Source: Sipunculus nudus | Lineage: Eukaryota > Annelida > Sipuncula > Golfingiida > Sipunculidae | DNA: 64,000 bases | Direction: 5' to 3' | NCBI GenBank assembly: GCA_026874595.1 | Contig: CM049315.1 | Span: 63,795,389-63,859,388 of the forward strand | Part shown: positions 49,714 through 63,949 of the stretch, piece after piece | Layout: every line of letters starts with the position of its first letter | How positions within the stretch are numbered: position 1 is the first letter of the stretch | The notes under the pieces: generated by a model | Told to the model about the DNA's origin: nothing | Database searches by the model: none | Seen by the model: the letters and a program-made list of their open reading frames with translations, nothing else | Made by a program: the position numbers and the translations under genes

Positions 49714-51645
49714 ATCGGTTTTCGCGTAATACAACATCGTGTTGTGCAAAATAGAAGATTAAAATTGCAAAAGAAGCAATTCAGAAGCTCCATTAGGCCA
49801 TTTAGAACCGGGTACAAACATCGATCTCCCCGAAATCAGCTAGGTTTTTGGCTAATTCAGGAACGTGTGTTGTGCAAAAATTACAGATTTCAATTGCAAA
49901 AGAAGCAATTCAGAAGCTTCATTAGGCCGTTTAGAATCAGATACAAACGTCTTTTATGACGAAATCAGCTCGTTTTTTTCGTAATACAAGATCGTGATTT
50001 GTGCAGAAACGGCTAATATAAACTGCGATAGAAGCGTTTAAATAGCTTCATTATGCCATTTAGAATTTGTTAAAAACGTCGCTTTTGCTGAAATCAGATC
50101 GGTTTTCGCTTAGTACAAGATCGTGTTGTGCAAAAGAGAAGATTAAAATTGCAAAAGAAGCAATTCAGAAGCTCCATTAGGCCATTTAGAACCGGGTACA
50201 AACATCGATCTCGCCGAAATCAGCTAGGTTTTTGGCTAATTCATGATCGTGTGTTGTGCAAAAATTGCAGATTTAAATTGCAAAAGAAGCAATTCAGAAA
50301 CTTTATTAGGCCGTTTAGAATCAGATACAAACGTCTTTTACGCCGAAATCAGCTCGGTTTTTGCGTAATACAAGATCGTGTTTTGTGCAAAGATGACCGA
50401 TTTAAACTGCGAAAGAAGCGTTTTAAAAGCTTCATCAGGCCATTAAGAACCAGTTAGCAACGTCGTTTTTGCTGAAATCAGTTCGGTTTTTTTTGCGTAA
50501 TTCAAAATCGTCTGTTGTGCAAAGATGACCGATTTAAACTGCTAAAGAAGCGTTTTAGAAGCTTCATCAGGCAATTAAGAAGTTAGAAACGTCGTTTTTG
50601 CTAAAATCAGCTCGCTTTTTAGCGTAATATAAGATGGTGTTTGTCCAAAGATGACCGATTTAAACTGCAAAAGAAGAGTTTAAGAAGCTTCAATAGGCCA
50701 CTTAAAACCAGTTACAAAGATCTTTTTTGCCGAAATCGACTCGGTTTTTGCGTTATAATAGATCATGATCCGTGCAAAAATGGTCAGTTTAAACTGCGAA
50801 AGAAGCGTTTCAGAAACTTCATTAGGCGACTTAAAACCCGTTACAATCGTCGTTTTCGTCGCAATCAGCTCGGTTTTCGCGTACTACAAGATCGTGTGTT
50901 GTGCAAAAATGGCCGTTTAAATTGCAAATGAAGCGTTTTAATAGCTTCATCAGGCCATTTAAAACAAGTTACAAACGTCGTTTTTGCCGAAATCAGCTCG
51001 GTTTTCGCTTTAAACATGATCGTGTCTTGTGCAATGATCACCGATTTAAACTGTGAAAGAAGCGTTTTAGAAGCTTCATCAGGCCATTAAGAACCAGTTA
51101 GAAACGTCGTTTTTGCTGAAATCAGCTCGATTTTTTTTTTGCGTAATGCAAGATCGTGTTTGTGCAAATATTGCATATTTAAATTGCAAAAGAATCAATT
51201 AAGGAGCTTTATTAGGCAATTTAAAACCAGATACCAACGTCTTTTCCGCCGAAATCAGCTCGGTTTTTGCGTAATACAAGACCGTGTTTTGTGCAAAGAT
51301 GACCGATTTAAACTGCCAAGGAAGCCTTTTAGAAGCTTCATCAGGCCATCAAAAACCAGTTAGTAACGTCGTTTTTGCTGAAATCAGCTCGATTTTTTGC
51401 GTAATACAAAATCGTGTGTTGTGCAAAGATGACAGATTTAAACTGCTAAAGAAGCGTTTTAGAAGCTTCATCAGGCCATTAAGAACCAGTTAGAAACGTC
51501 TTTTACGCCGAAATCAGCTCTTTTTTTCGTAATACAAGATCGTGATTTGTGCAGAAACGGATGATTTAAACTGCGATAGAAGCGTTTTAATAGCTTCATT
51601 AGGCCATTTAGAAATTGGTAAAAACGTCGCTCTTGCAGAAATCAG
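49714..51645 (+). repeat. 1,932-bp HOR, unit 1 (15 monomers)
   Basis: a-b-c, a-l-d, d, then a full cassette, i-d, c. Diagnostic for this HOR are TTTTATGACG in b (usually TTTTACGACG), CTCGCTTTTTAGCG before d', and ATTAAGGAGC with TTGCATATTT in h. Unit 1 alone has ATCTCCCCG near 49827 and TAGAATTTG near 50062. Confidence 0.9.
50622..51398 (+). repeat. Cassette d'-e-f-g-h-i in 1,932-bp unit 1
   Basis: Private to this HOR: TTTAAACATGATCG at the f-g boundary, TTGCATATTT and TAGGCAATTT in h. Confidence 0.85.
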
Positions 51646-53577
51646 ATCGGTTTTCGCGTAATACAACATCGTGTTGTGCAAAATAGAAGATTAAAATTGC
51701 AAAAGAAGCAATTCAGAAGCTCCATTAGGCCATTTAGAACCGGGTACAAACATCGATCTCGCCGAAATCAGCTAGGTTTTTGGCTAATTCAGGAACGTGT
51801 GTTGTGCAAAAATTACAGATTTCAATTGCAAAAGAAGCAATTCAGAAGCTTCATTAGGCCGTTTAGAATCAGATACAAACGTCTTTTATGACGAAATCAG
51901 CTCGGTTTTTTCGTAATACAAGATCGTGATTTGTGCAGAAACGGCTAATATAAACTGCGATAGAAGCGTTTAAATAGCTTCATTATGCCATTTAGAAATT
52001 GTTAAAAACGTCGCTTTTGCTGAAATCAGATCGGTTTTCGCTTAGTACAAGATCGTGTTGTGCAAAAGAGAAGATTAAAATTGCAAAAGAAGCAATTCAG
52101 AAGCTCCATTAGGCCATTTAGAACCGGGTACAAACATCGATCTCGCCGAAATCAGCTAGGTTTTTGGCTAATTCATGATCGTGTGTTGTGCAAAAATTGC
52201 AGATTTAAATTGCAAAAGAAGCAATTCAGAAACTTTATTAGGCCGTTTAGAATCAGATACAAACGTCTTTTACGCCGAAATCAGCTCGGTTTTTGCGTAA
52301 TACAAGATCGTGTTTTGTGCAAAGATGACCGATTTAAACTGCGAAAGAAGCGTTTTAAAAGCTTCATCAGGCCATTAAGAACCAGTTAGCAACGTCGTTT
52401 TTGCTGAAATCAGTTCGGTTTTTTTTGCGTAATTCAAAATCGTCTGTTGTGCAAAGATGACCGATTTAAACTGCTAAAGAAGCGTTTTAGAAGCTTCATC
52501 AGGCAATTAAGAAGTTAGAAACGTCGTTTTTGCTAAAATCAGCTCGCTTTTTAGCGTAATATAAGATGGTGTTTGTCCAAAGATGACCGATTTAAACTGC
52601 AAAAGAAGAGTTTAAGAAGCTTCAATAGGCCACTTAAAACCAGTTACAAAGATCTTTTTTGCCGAAATCGACTCGGTTTTTGCGTTATAATAGATCATGA
52701 TCCGTGCAAAAATGGTCAGTTTAAACTGCGAAAGAAGCGTTTCAGAAACTTCATTAGGCGACTTAAAACCCGTTACAATCGTCGTTTTCGTCGCAATCAG
52801 CTCGGTTTTCGCGTACTACAAGATCGTGTGTTGTGCAAAAATGGCCGTTTAAATTGCAAATGAAGCGTTTTAATAGCTTCATCAGGCCATTTAAAACAAG
52901 TTACAAACGTCGTTTTTGCCGAAATCAGCTCGGTTTTCGCTTTAAACATGATCGTGTCTTGTGCAATGATCACCGATTTAAACTGTGAAAGAAGCGTTTT
53001 AGAAGCTTCATCAGGCCATTAAGAACCAGTTAGAAACGTCGTTTTTGCTGAAATCAGCTCGATTTTTTTTTTGCGTAATGCAAGATCGTGTTTGTGCAAA
53101 TATTGCATATTTAAATTGCAAAAGAATCAATTAAGGAGCTTTATTAGGCAATTTAAAACCAGATACCAACGTCTTTTCCGCCGAAATCAGCTCGGTTTTT
53201 GCGTAATACAAGACCGTGTTTTGTGCAAAGATGACCGATTTAAACTGCCAAGGAAGCCTTTTAGAAGCTTCATCAGGCCATCAAAAACCAGTTAGTAACG
53301 TCGTTTTTGCTGAAATCAGCTCGATTTTTTGCGTAATACAAAATCGTGTGTTGTGCAAAGATGACAGATTTAAACTGCTAAAGAAGCGTTTTAGAAGCTT
53401 CATCAGGCCATTAAGAACCAGTTAGAAACGTCTTTTACGCCGAAATCAGCTCTTTTTTTCGTAATACAAGATCGTGATTTGTGCAGAAACGGATGATTTA
53501 AACTGCGATAGAAGCGTTTTAATAGCTTCATTAGGCCATTTAGAAATTGGTAAAAACGTCGCTCTTGCAGAAATCAG
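51646..53577 (+). repeat. 1,932-bp HOR, unit 2
   Basis: It recurs at exactly +1,932 from unit 1 and is indistinguishable from unit 3 where I compared them, apart from one T in the run near 53064 (10 against 9). Confidence 0.9.
52554..53330 (+). repeat. Cassette d'-e-f-g-h-i in 1,932-bp unit 2
   Basis: Same variants as at 50622, at exactly +1,932. Confidence 0.85.
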
Positions 53578-55072
53578 ATCGGTTTTCGCGTAATACAACA
53601 TCGTGTTGTGCAAAATAGAAGATTAAAATTGCAAAAGAAGCAATTCAGAAGCTCCATTAGGCCATTTAGAACCGGGTACAAACATCGATCTCGCCGAAAT
53701 CAGCTAGGTTTTTGGCTAATTCAGGAACGTGTGTTGTGCAAAAATTACAGATTTCAATTGCAAAAGAAGCAATTCAGAAGCTTCATTAGGCCGTTTAGAA
53801 TCAGATACAAACGTCTTTTATGACGAAATCAGCTCGGTTTTTTCGTAATACAAGATCGTGATTTGTGCAGAAACGGCTAATATAAACTGCGATAGAAGCG
53901 TTTAAATAGCTTCATTATGCCATTTAGAAATTGTTAAAAACGTCGCTTTTGCTGAAATCAGATCGGTTTTCGCTTAGTACAAGATCGTGTTGTGCAAAAG
54001 AGAAGATTAAAATTGCAAAAGAAGCAATTCAGAAGCTCCATTAGGCCATTTAGAACCGGGTACAAACATCGATCTCGCCGAAATCAGCTAGGTTTTTGGC
54101 TAATTCATGATCGTGTGTTGTGCAAAAATTGCAGATTTAAATTGCAAAAGAAGCAATTCAGAAACTTTATTAGGCCGTTTAGAATCAGATACAAACGTCT
54201 TTTACGCCGAAATCAGCTCGGTTTTTGCGTAATACAAGATCGTGTTTTGTGCAAAGATGACCGATTTAAACTGCGAAAGAAGCGTTTTAAAAGCTTCATC
54301 AGGCCATTAAGAACCAGTTAGCAACGTCGTTTTTGCTGAAATCAGTTCGGTTTTTTTTGCGTAATTCAAAATCGTCTGTTGTGCAAAGATGACCGATTTA
54401 AACTGCTAAAGAAGCGTTTTAGAAGCTTCATCAGGCAATTAAGAAGTTAGAAACGTCGTTTTTGCTAAAATCAGCTCGCTTTTTAGCGTAATATAAGATG
54501 GTGTTTGTCCAAAGATGACCGATTTAAACTGCAAAAGAAGAGTTTAAGAAGCTTCAATAGGCCACTTAAAACCAGTTACAAAGATCTTTTTTGCCGAAAT
54601 CGACTCGGTTTTTGCGTTATAATAGATCATGATCCGTGCAAAAATGGTCAGTTTAAACTGCGAAAGAAGCGTTTCAGAAACTTCATTAGGCGACTTAAAA
54701 CCCGTTACAATCGTCGTTTTCGTCGCAATCAGCTCGGTTTTCGCGTACTACAAGATCGTGTGTTGTGCAAAAATGGCCGTTTAAATTGCAAATGAAGCGT
54801 TTTAATAGCTTCATCAGGCCATTTAAAACAAGTTACAAACGTCGTTTTTGCCGAAATCAGCTCGGTTTTCGCTTTAAACATGATCGTGTCTTGTGCAATG
54901 ATCACCGATTTAAACTGTGAAAGAAGCGTTTTAGAAGCTTCATCAGGCCATTAAGAACCAGTTAGAAACGTCGTTTTTGCTGAAATCAGCTCGATTTTTT
55001 TTTGCGTAATGCAAGATCGTGTTTGTGCAAATATTGCATATTTAAATTGCAAAAGAATCAATTAAGGAGCTT
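53578..55072 (+). repeat. 1,932-bp HOR, partial unit 3
   Basis: It ends inside the h monomer at ATTAAGGAGCTT (55061-55072), where it switches in register to a b monomer (CATTAGGCCG) that begins the 2,960-bp HOR. Confidence 0.9.
54486..55072 (+). repeat. Truncated cassette d'-e-f-g-h at end of 1,932-bp array
   Basis: The h monomer is cut in its middle by the switch to b and i is missing. The g-h T run is 9 rather than 10. Confidence 0.85.
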
Positions 55073-58030
55073 CATTAGGCCGTTTAGAATCAGATACAAA
55101 CGTCTTTTACGACGAAATCAGCTCGGTTTTTTCGTAATACAAGTCGTGATTTGTGCAGAAACGGCTAATATAAACTGCGATAGAAGCGTTTAAATAGCTT
55201 CATTAGGCCATTTAGAAATTGTTAAAAACGTCGCTCTTGCTGAAATCAGATCGGTTTTTGCGTAATACAAGATCGTGTTTTGTGCAAAGATGACCGATTT
55301 AAACTACTAAAGAAGCGTTTTAGAAGCTTCATCAGGCCACTAAGAACCAGTTAGAAACGTCTTTTACGCCGAAATCAGCTCGTTTTTTTCGTAATACAAG
55401 ATCGTGATTTGTGCAGAAACGGCTGATTTAAACTGCAATAGAAGCGTTTTAATAGCTTCATTAGGCCATTTAGAAATTGGTAAAAACGTCGCTCTTGCAG
55501 AAATCAAATCGGTTTTCGCGTAATACAACATCGTGTTGTGCAAAATAGAAGATTAAAATTGCAAAAGAAGCAATTCAGAAGCTCCATTAGGCCATTTAGA
55601 ACCGGGTACAAACATCGATCTCGCCGAAATCAGCTAGGTTTTTGGCTAATTCAGGAACGTGTGTTGTGCAAAAATTACAGATTTCAATTGCAAAAGAAGC
55701 AATTCAGAAGCTTCATTAGGCCGTTTAGAATCAGATACAAACGTCTGTTACGACGAAATCAGCTCGGTTTTTTCGTAATACAAGATCGTGATTTGTACAG
55801 AAACGGCTAAAATAAACTGCGATAGAAGCGTTTAAATAGCTTCATTAGGCCATTTAGAAATTGTTAAAAACGTCGCTTTTGCTGAAATCAGATCGGTTTT
55901 CGCGTAATACAACATCGTGTTGTGCAAAATAGAAGATTAAAATTGCAAAAGAAGCAATTCAGAAGCTCCATTAGGCCATTTAGAACCGGGTACAAACATC
56001 GATCTCGCCGAAATCAGCTAGGTTTTTGGCTAATTCAGGAACGTGTGTTGTGCAAAAATTACAGATTTCAATTGCAAAAGAAGCAATTCAGAAGCTTCAT
56101 AAGGCCGTTTAGAATCAGATACAAACGTCTTTTACGACGAAATCAGCTCGGTTTTTTCGTAATACAAGATCGTGATTTGTGCAGAAACGGCTAATATAAA
56201 CTGCGATAGAAGCGTTTAAATAGCTTCATTATGCCATTTAGAAATTGTTAAAAACGTCGCTTTTGCTGAAATCAGATCGGTTTTCGCTTAGTACAAGATC
56301 GTGTTGTGCAAAAGAGAAGATTAAAATTGCAAAAGAAGCAATTCAGAAGCTCCATTAGGCCATTTAGAACCGGGTACAAACATCGATCTCGCCGAAATCA
56401 GCTAGGTTTTTCCCTAATTCATGATCGTGTGTTGTGCAAAAATTGCAGATTTAAATTGCAAAAGAAGCAATTCAGAAACTTTATTAGGCCGTTTAGAATC
56501 AGATACAAACGTCTTTTACGCCGAAATCAGCTCGGTTTTTGCGTAATACAAGATCGTGTTTTGTGCAAAGATGACCGATTTAAACTGCGAAAGAAGCGTT
56601 TTAAAAGCTTCATCAGGCCATTAAGAACCAGTTAGCAACGTCGTTTTTGCTGAAATCAGTTCGGTTTTTTTTGCGTAATTCAAAATCGTCTGTTGTGCAA
56701 AGATGACCGGTTTAAACTGCTAAAGAAGCGTTTTAGAAGCTTCATCAGGCAATTAAGAAGTTAGAAACGTCGTTTTTGCTAAAATCAGCTCGATTTTTTA
56801 GCGTAATATAAGATGGTGTTTGTCCAAAGATGACCGATTTAAACTGCAAAAGAAGAGTTTAAGAAGCTTCAATAGGCCACTTAAAACCAGTTACAAAGAT
56901 CTTTTTTGCCGAAATCGACTCGGTTTTTGCGTTATAATAGATCATGATCCGTGCAAAAATGGTCAGTTTAAACTGCGAAACAAGCGTTTCAGAAACTTCA
57001 TTAGGCGACTTAAAACCCGTTACAATCGTCGTTTTCGTCGCAATCAGCTCGGTTTTCGCGTACTACAAGATCGTGTGTTGTGCAAAAATGGCCGTTCAAA
57101 TTGCAAATGAAGCGTTTTAATAGCTTCATCAGGCCATTTAAAACAAGTTACAAACGTCGTTTTTGCCGAAATCAGCTCGGTTTTCGCTTTAAACAAGATC
57201 GTGTCTTGTGCAATGATCACCGATTTAAACTGTGAAAGAAGCGTTTTAGAAGCTTCATCAGGCCATTAAGAACCAGTTAGAAACGTCGTTTTTCCTGAAA
57301 TCAGCTCGATTTTTTTTTTGCGTAATGCAAGATCCTGTTTGTGCAAATATTGCAGATTTAAATTGCAAAAGAATCAATTAAGGAGCTTTATTAGGCCATT
57401 TAAAACCAGATACCAACGTCTTTTCCGCCGAAATCAGCTCGGTTTTTGCGTAATACAAGACCGTGTTTTGTGCAAAGATGACCGATTTAAACTGCCAAGG
57501 AAGCCTTTTAGAAGCTTTATCAGGCCATCAAAAACCAGTTAGTAACGTCGTTTTTGCTGAAATCAGCTCGATTTTTTGCGTAATACAAAATCGTGTGTTG
57601 TGCAAAGATGACCGATTTAAACTGCTAAAGAAGCGTTTTAGAAGCTTTATCAGGCCATTAAGAACCAGTTAGAAACGTCTTTTACGCCGAAATCAGCTCT
57701 TTTTTTCGTAATACATGATCGTGATTTGTGCACAAACGGCTGATTTAAACTGCGATAGAAGCGTTTTAATAGCTTCATTAGGCCATTTAGAAATTGGTAA
57801 AAACGTCGCTCTTGCTGAAATCAGATCAGTTTTCGCGTAATACAACATCGTGTTGTGCAAAATAGAAGATTAAAATTGCAAAAGAAGCAATTCAGAAGCT
57901 CCATTAGGCAATTTAGAACCGGATACAAATATCCATCTCGCCGAAATCAGCTAGGTTTTTGGCTAATTCAGGAACGTGTGTTGTGCAAAAATTACAGATT
58001 TCAATTGCAAAAGAAGCAATTCAGAGGCTT
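55073..58030 (+). repeat. 2,960-bp HOR, unit 1 (23 monomers)
   Basis: b-c, a CTACTAAAG monomer, c, two 384-bp trimers (55518, 55902), a-l-d, d, full cassette (56801), i-d, c, a, b. It is related to the 1,932-bp unit plus about eight monomers. Unit 1 has a one-base deletion (ACAAGTCGTG near 55141) and GATCCTGTTTG near 57331. Confidence 0.9.
56801..57577 (+). repeat. Cassette d'-e-f-g-h-i in 2,960-bp unit 1
   Basis: Private to this HOR: GCGAAACAAGCG in e, CCGTTCAAATTGC in f, TTTTTCCTGAAATC in g, GAAGCTTTATCAGG in i. Confidence 0.85.
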
Positions 58031-60990
58031 CATTAGGCCGTTTAGAATCAGATACAAACGTCTTTTACGACGAAATCAGCTCGGTTTTTTCGTAATACAA
58101 GATCGTGATTTGTGCAGAAACGGCTAATATAAACTGCGATAGAAGCGTTTAAATAGCTTCATTAGGCCATTTAGAAATTGTTAAAAACGTCGCTCTTGCT
58201 GAAATCAGATCGGTTTTTGCGTAATACAAGATCGTGTTTTGTGCAAAGATGACCGATTTAAACTACTAAAGAAGCGTTTTAGAAGCTTCATCAGGCCACT
58301 AAGAACCAGTTAGAAACGTCTTTTTCGCCGAAATCAGCTCGTTTTTTTCGTAATACAAGATCGTGATTTGTGCAGAAACGGCTGATTTAAACTGCAATAG
58401 AAGCGTTTTAATAGCTTCATTAGGCCATTTAGAAATTGGTAAAAACGTCGCTCTTGCAGAAATCAAATCGGTTTTCGCGTAATACAACATCGTGTTGTGC
58501 AAAATAGAAGATTAAAATTGCAAAAGAAGCAATTCAGAAGCTCCATTAGGCCATTTAGAACCGGGTACAAACATCGATCTCGCCGAAATCAGCTAGGTTT
58601 TTGGCTAATTCAGGAACGTGTGTTGTGCAAAAATTACAGATTTCAATTGCAAAAGAAGCAATTCAGAAGCTTCATTAGGCCGTTTAGAATCAGATACAAA
58701 CGTCTGTTACGACGAAATCAGCTCGGTTTTTTCGTAATACAAGATCGTGATTTGTACAGAAACGGCTAAAATAAACTGCGATAGAAGCGTTTAAATAGCT
58801 TCATTAGGCCATTTAGAAATTGTTAAAAACGTCGCTTTTGCTGAAATCAGATCGGTTTTCGCGTAATACAACATCGTGTTGTGCAAAATAGATGATTAAA
58901 ATTGCAAAAGAAGCAATTCAGAAGCTCCATTAGGCCATTTAGAACCGGGTACAAACATCGATCTCGCCGAAATCAGCTAGGTTTTTGGCTAATTCAGGAA
59001 CGTGTGTTGTGCAAAAATTACAGATTTCAATTGCAAAAGAAGCAATTCAGAAGCTTCATAAGGCCGTTTAGAATCAGATACAAACGTCTTTTACGACGAA
59101 ATCAGCTCGGTTTTTTCGTAATACAAGATCGTGATTTGTGCAGAAACGGCTAATATAAACTGCGATAGAAGCGTTTAAATAGCTTCATTATGCCATTTAG
59201 AAATTGTTAAAAACGTCGCTTTTGCTGAAATCAGATCGGTTTTCGCTTAGTACAAGATCGTGTTGTGCAAAAGAGAAGATTAAAATTGCAAAAGAAGCAA
59301 TTCAGAAGCTCCATTAGGCCATTTAGAACCGGGTACAAACATCGATCTCGCCGAAATCAGCTAGGTTTTTCCCTAATTCATGATCGTGTGTTGTGCAAAA
59401 ATTGCAGATTTAAATTGCAAAAGAAGCAATTCAGAAACTTTATTAGGCCGTTTAGAATCAGATACAAACGTCTTTTACGCCGAAATCAGCTCGGTTTTTG
59501 CGTAATACAAGATCGTGTTTTGTGCAAAGATGACCGATTTAAACTGCGAAAGAAGCGTTTTAAAAGCTTCATCAGGCCATTAAGAACCAGTTAGCAACGT
59601 CGTTTTTGCTGAAATCAGTTCGGTTTTTTTTTGCGTAATTCAAAATCGTCTGTTGTGCAAAGATGACCGGTTTAAACTGCTAAAGAAGCGTTTTAGAAGC
59701 TTCATCAGGCAATTAAGAAGTTAGAAACGTCGTTTTTGCTAAAATCAGCTCGATTTTTTAGCGTAATATAAGATGGTGTTTGTCCAAAGATGACCGATTT
59801 AAACTGCAAAAGAAGAGTTTAAGAAGCTTCAATAGGCCACTTAAAACCAGTTACAAAGATCTTTTTTGCCGAAATCGACTCGGTTTTTGCGTTATAATAG
59901 ATCATGATCCGTGCAAAAATGGTCAGTTTAAACTGCGAAACAAGCGTTTCAGAAACTTCATTAGGCGACTTAAAACCCGTTACAATCGTCGTTTTCGTCG
60001 CAATCAGCTCGGTTTTCGCGTACTACAAGATCGTGTGTTGTGCAAAAATGGCCGTTCAAATTGCAAATGAAGCGTTTTAATAGCTTCATCAGGCCATTTA
60101 AAACAAGTTACAAACGTCGTTTTTGCCGAAATCAGCTCGGTTTTCGCTTTAAACAAGATCGTGTCTTGTGCAATGATCACCGATTTAAACTGTGAAAGAA
60201 GCGTTTTAGAAGCTTCATCAGGCCATTAAGAACCAGTTAGAAACGTCGTTTTTCCTGAAATCAGCTCGATTTTTTTTTTGCGTAATGCAAGATCGTGTTT
60301 GTGCAAATATTGCAGATTTAAATTGCAAAAGAATCAATTAAGGAGCTTTATTAGGCCATTTAAAACCAGATACCAACGTCTTTTCCGCCGAAATCAGCTC
60401 GGTTTTTGCGTAATACAAGACCGTGTTTTGTGCAAAGATGACCGATTTAAACTGCCAAGGAAGCCTTTTAGAAGCTTTATCAGGCCATCAAAAACCAGTT
60501 AGTAACGTCGTTTTTGCTGAAATCAGCTCGATTTTTTGCGTAATACAAAATCGTGTGTTGTGCAAAGATGACCGATTTAAACTGCTAAAGAAGCGTTTTA
60601 GAAGCTTTATCAGGCCATTAAGAACCAGTTAGAAACGTCTTTTACGCCGAAATCAGCTCTTTTTTTCGTAATACATGATCGTGATTTGTGCACAAACGGC
60701 TGATTTAAACTGCGATAGAAGCGTTTTAATAGCTTCATTAGGCCATTTAGAAATTGGTAAAAACGTCGCTCTTGCTGAAATCAGATCAGTTTTCGCGTAA
60801 TACAACATCGTGTTGTGCAAAATAGAAGATTAAAATTGCAAAAGAAGCAATTCAGAAGCTCCATTAGGCAATTTAGAACCGGATACAAATATCCATCTCG
60901 CCGAAATCAGCTAGGTTTTTGGCTAATTCAGGAACGTGTGTTGTGCAAAAATTACAGATTTCAATTGCAAAAGAAGCAATTCAGAGGCTT
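58031..60990 (+). repeat. 2,960-bp HOR, unit 2
   Basis: The junction with unit 1 lies in the shared CTTCATTAGGCCG; the unit end is marked by CAGAGGCTTC, which destroys the AAGCTT site. Private: CTTTTTCGCCG near 58320 and ATAGATGATT near 58889. Confidence 0.9.
59761..60537 (+). repeat. Cassette d'-e-f-g-h-i in 2,960-bp unit 2
   Basis: Same variants as at 56801 at +2,960; the h start reads GATCGTGTTTG. Confidence 0.85.
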
Positions 60991-63949
60991 CATTAGGCCG
61001 TTTAGAATCAGATACAAACGTCTTTTACGACGAAATCAGCTCGGTTTTTTCGTAATACAAGATCGTGATTTGTGCAGAAACGGCTAATATAAACTGCGAT
61101 AGAAGCGTTTAAATAGCTTCATTAGGCCATTTAGAAATTGTTAAAAACGTCGCTCTTGCTGAAATCAGATCGGTTTTTGCGTAATACAAGATCGTGTTTT
61201 GTGCAAAGATGACCGATTTAAACTACTAAAGAAGCGTTTTAGAAGCTTCATCAGGCCACTAAGAACCAGTTAGAAACGTCTTTTACGCCGAAATCAGCTC
61301 GTTTTTTTCGTAATACAAGATCGTGATTTGTGCAGAAACGGCTGATTTAAACTGCAATAGAAGCGTTTTAATAGCTTCATTAGGCCATTTAGAAATTGGT
61401 AAAAACGTCGCTCTTGCAGAAATCAGATCGGTTTTCGCGTAATACAACATCGTGTTGTGCAAAATAGAAGATTAAAATTGCAAAAGAAGCAATTCAGAAG
61501 CTCCATTAGGCCATTTAGAACCGGGTACAAACATCGATCTCGCCGAAATCAGCTAGGTTTTTGGCTAATTCAGGAACGTGTGTTGTGCAAAAATTACAGA
61601 TTTCAATTGCAAAAGAAGCAATTCAGAAGCTTCATTAGGCCGTTTAGAATCAGATACAAACGTCTGTTACGACGAAATCAGCTCGGTTTTTTCGTAATAC
61701 AAGATCGTGATTTGTACAGAAACGGCTAAAATAAACTGCGATAGAAGCGTTTAAATAGCTTCATTAGGCCATTTAGAAATTGTTAAAAACGTCGCTTTTG
61801 CTGAAATCAGATCGGTTTTCGCGTAATACAACATCGTGTTGTGCAAAATAGAAGATTAAAATTGCAAAAGAAGCAATTCAGAAGCTCCATTAGGCCATTT
61901 AGAACCGGGTACAAACATCGATCTCGCCGAAATCAGCTAGGTTTTTGGCTAATTCAGGAACGTGTGTTGTGCAAAAATTACAGATTTCAATTGCAAAAGA
62001 AGCAATTCAGAAGCTTCATAAGGCCGTTTAGAATCAGATACAAACGTCTTTTACGACGAAATCAGCTCGGTTTTTTCGTAATACAAGATCGTGATTTGTG
62101 CAGAAACGGCTAATATAAACTGCGATAGAAGCGTTTAAATAGCTTCATTATGCCATTTAGAAATTGTTAAAAACGTCGCTTTTGCTGAAATCAGATCGGT
62201 TTTCGCTTAGTACAAGATCGTGTTGTGCAAAAGAGAAGATTAAAATTGCAAAAGAAGCAATTCAGAAGCTCCATTAGGCCATTTAGAACCGGGTACAAAC
62301 ATCGATCTCGCCGAAATCAGCTAGGTTTTTCCCTAATTCATGATCGTGTGTTGTGCAAAAATTGCAGATTTAAATTGCAAAAGAAGCAATTCAGAAACTT
62401 TATTAGGCCGTTTAGAATCAGATACAAACGTCTTTTACGCCGAAATCAGCTCGGTTTTTGCGTAATACAAGATCGTGTTTTGTGCAAAGATGACCGATTT
62501 AAACTGCGAAAGAAGCGTTTTAAAAGCTTCATCAGGCCATTAAGAACCAGTTAGCAACGTCGTTTTTGCTGAAATCAGTTCGGTTTTTTTTGCGTAATTC
62601 AAAATCGTCTGTTGTGCAAAGATGACCGGTTTAAACTGCTAAAGAAGCGTTTTAGAAGCTTCATCAGGCAATTAAGAAGTTAGAAACGTCGTTTTTGCTA
62701 AAATCAGCTCGATTTTTTAGCGTAATATAAGATGGTGTTTGTCCAAAGATGACCGATTTAAACTGCAAAAGAAGAGTTTAAGAAGCTTCAATAGGCCACT
62801 TAAAACCAGTTACAAAGATCTTTTTTGCCGAAATCGACTCGGTTTTTGCGTTATAATAGATCATGATCCGTGCAAAAATGGTCAGTTTAAACTGCGAAAC
62901 AAGCGTTTCAGAAACTTCATTAGGCGACTTAAAACCCGTTACAATCGTCGTTTTCGTCGCAATCAGCTCGGTTTTCGCGTACTACAAGATCGTATGTTGT
63001 GCAAAAATGGCCGTTCAAATTGCAAATGAAGCGTTTTAATAGCTTCATCAGGCCATTTAAAACAAGTTACAAACGTCGTTTTTGCCGAAATCAGCTCGGT
63101 TTTCGCTTTAAACAAGATCGTGTCTTGTGCAATGATCACCGATTTAAACTGTGAAAGAAGCGTTTTAGAAGCTTCATCAGGCCATTAAGAACCAGTTAGA
63201 AACGTCGTTTTTCCTGAAATCAGCTCGATTTTTTTTTTGCGTAATGCAAGATCGTGTTTGTGCAAATATTGCAGATTTAAATTGCAAAAGAATCAATTAA
63301 GGAGCTTTATTAGGCCATTTAAAACCAGATACCAACGACTTTTCCGCCGAAATCAGCTCGGTTTTTGCGTAATACAAGACCGTGTTTTGTGCAAAGATGA
63401 CCGATTTAAACTGCCAAGGAAGCCTTTTAGAAGCTTTATCAGGCCATCAAAAACCAGTTAGTAACGTCGTTTTTGCTGAAATCAGCTCGATTTTTTGCGT
63501 AATACAAAATCGTGTGTTGTGCAAAGATGACCGATTTAAACTGCTAAAGAAGCGTTTTAGAAGCTTTATCAGGCCATTAAGAACCAGTTAGAAACGTCTT
63601 TTACGCCGAAATCAGCTCTTTTTTTCGTAATACATGATCGTGATTTGTGCACAAACGGCTGATTTAAACTGCGATAGAAGCGTTTTAATAGCTTCATTAG
63701 GCCATTTAGAAATTGGTAAAAACGTCGCTCTTGCTGAAATCAGATCAGTTTTCGCGTAATACAACATCGTGTTGTGCAAAATAGAAGATTAAAATTGCAA
63801 AAGAAGCAATTCAGAAGCTCCATTAGGCCATTTAGAACCGGATACAAATATCCATCTCGCCGAAATCAGCTAGGTTTTTGGCTAATTCAGGAACGTGTGT
63901 TGTGCAAAAATTACAGATTTCAATTGCAAAAGAAGCAATTCAGAGGCTT
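60991..63949 (+). repeat. 2,960-bp HOR, unit 3
   Basis: Only scattered substitutions from unit 2: ATCGTATGTTG near 62992, AACGACTTTTCC near 63336, and TTAGGCCATTT near 63822 where units 1 and 2 have TTAGGCAATTT. Confidence 0.9.
62720..63496 (+). repeat. Cassette d'-e-f-g-h-i in 2,960-bp unit 3
   Basis: Same variants as at 56801 at +5,919, with ATCGTATG in f and AACGACTTTTCC in h as private changes. Confidence 0.85.
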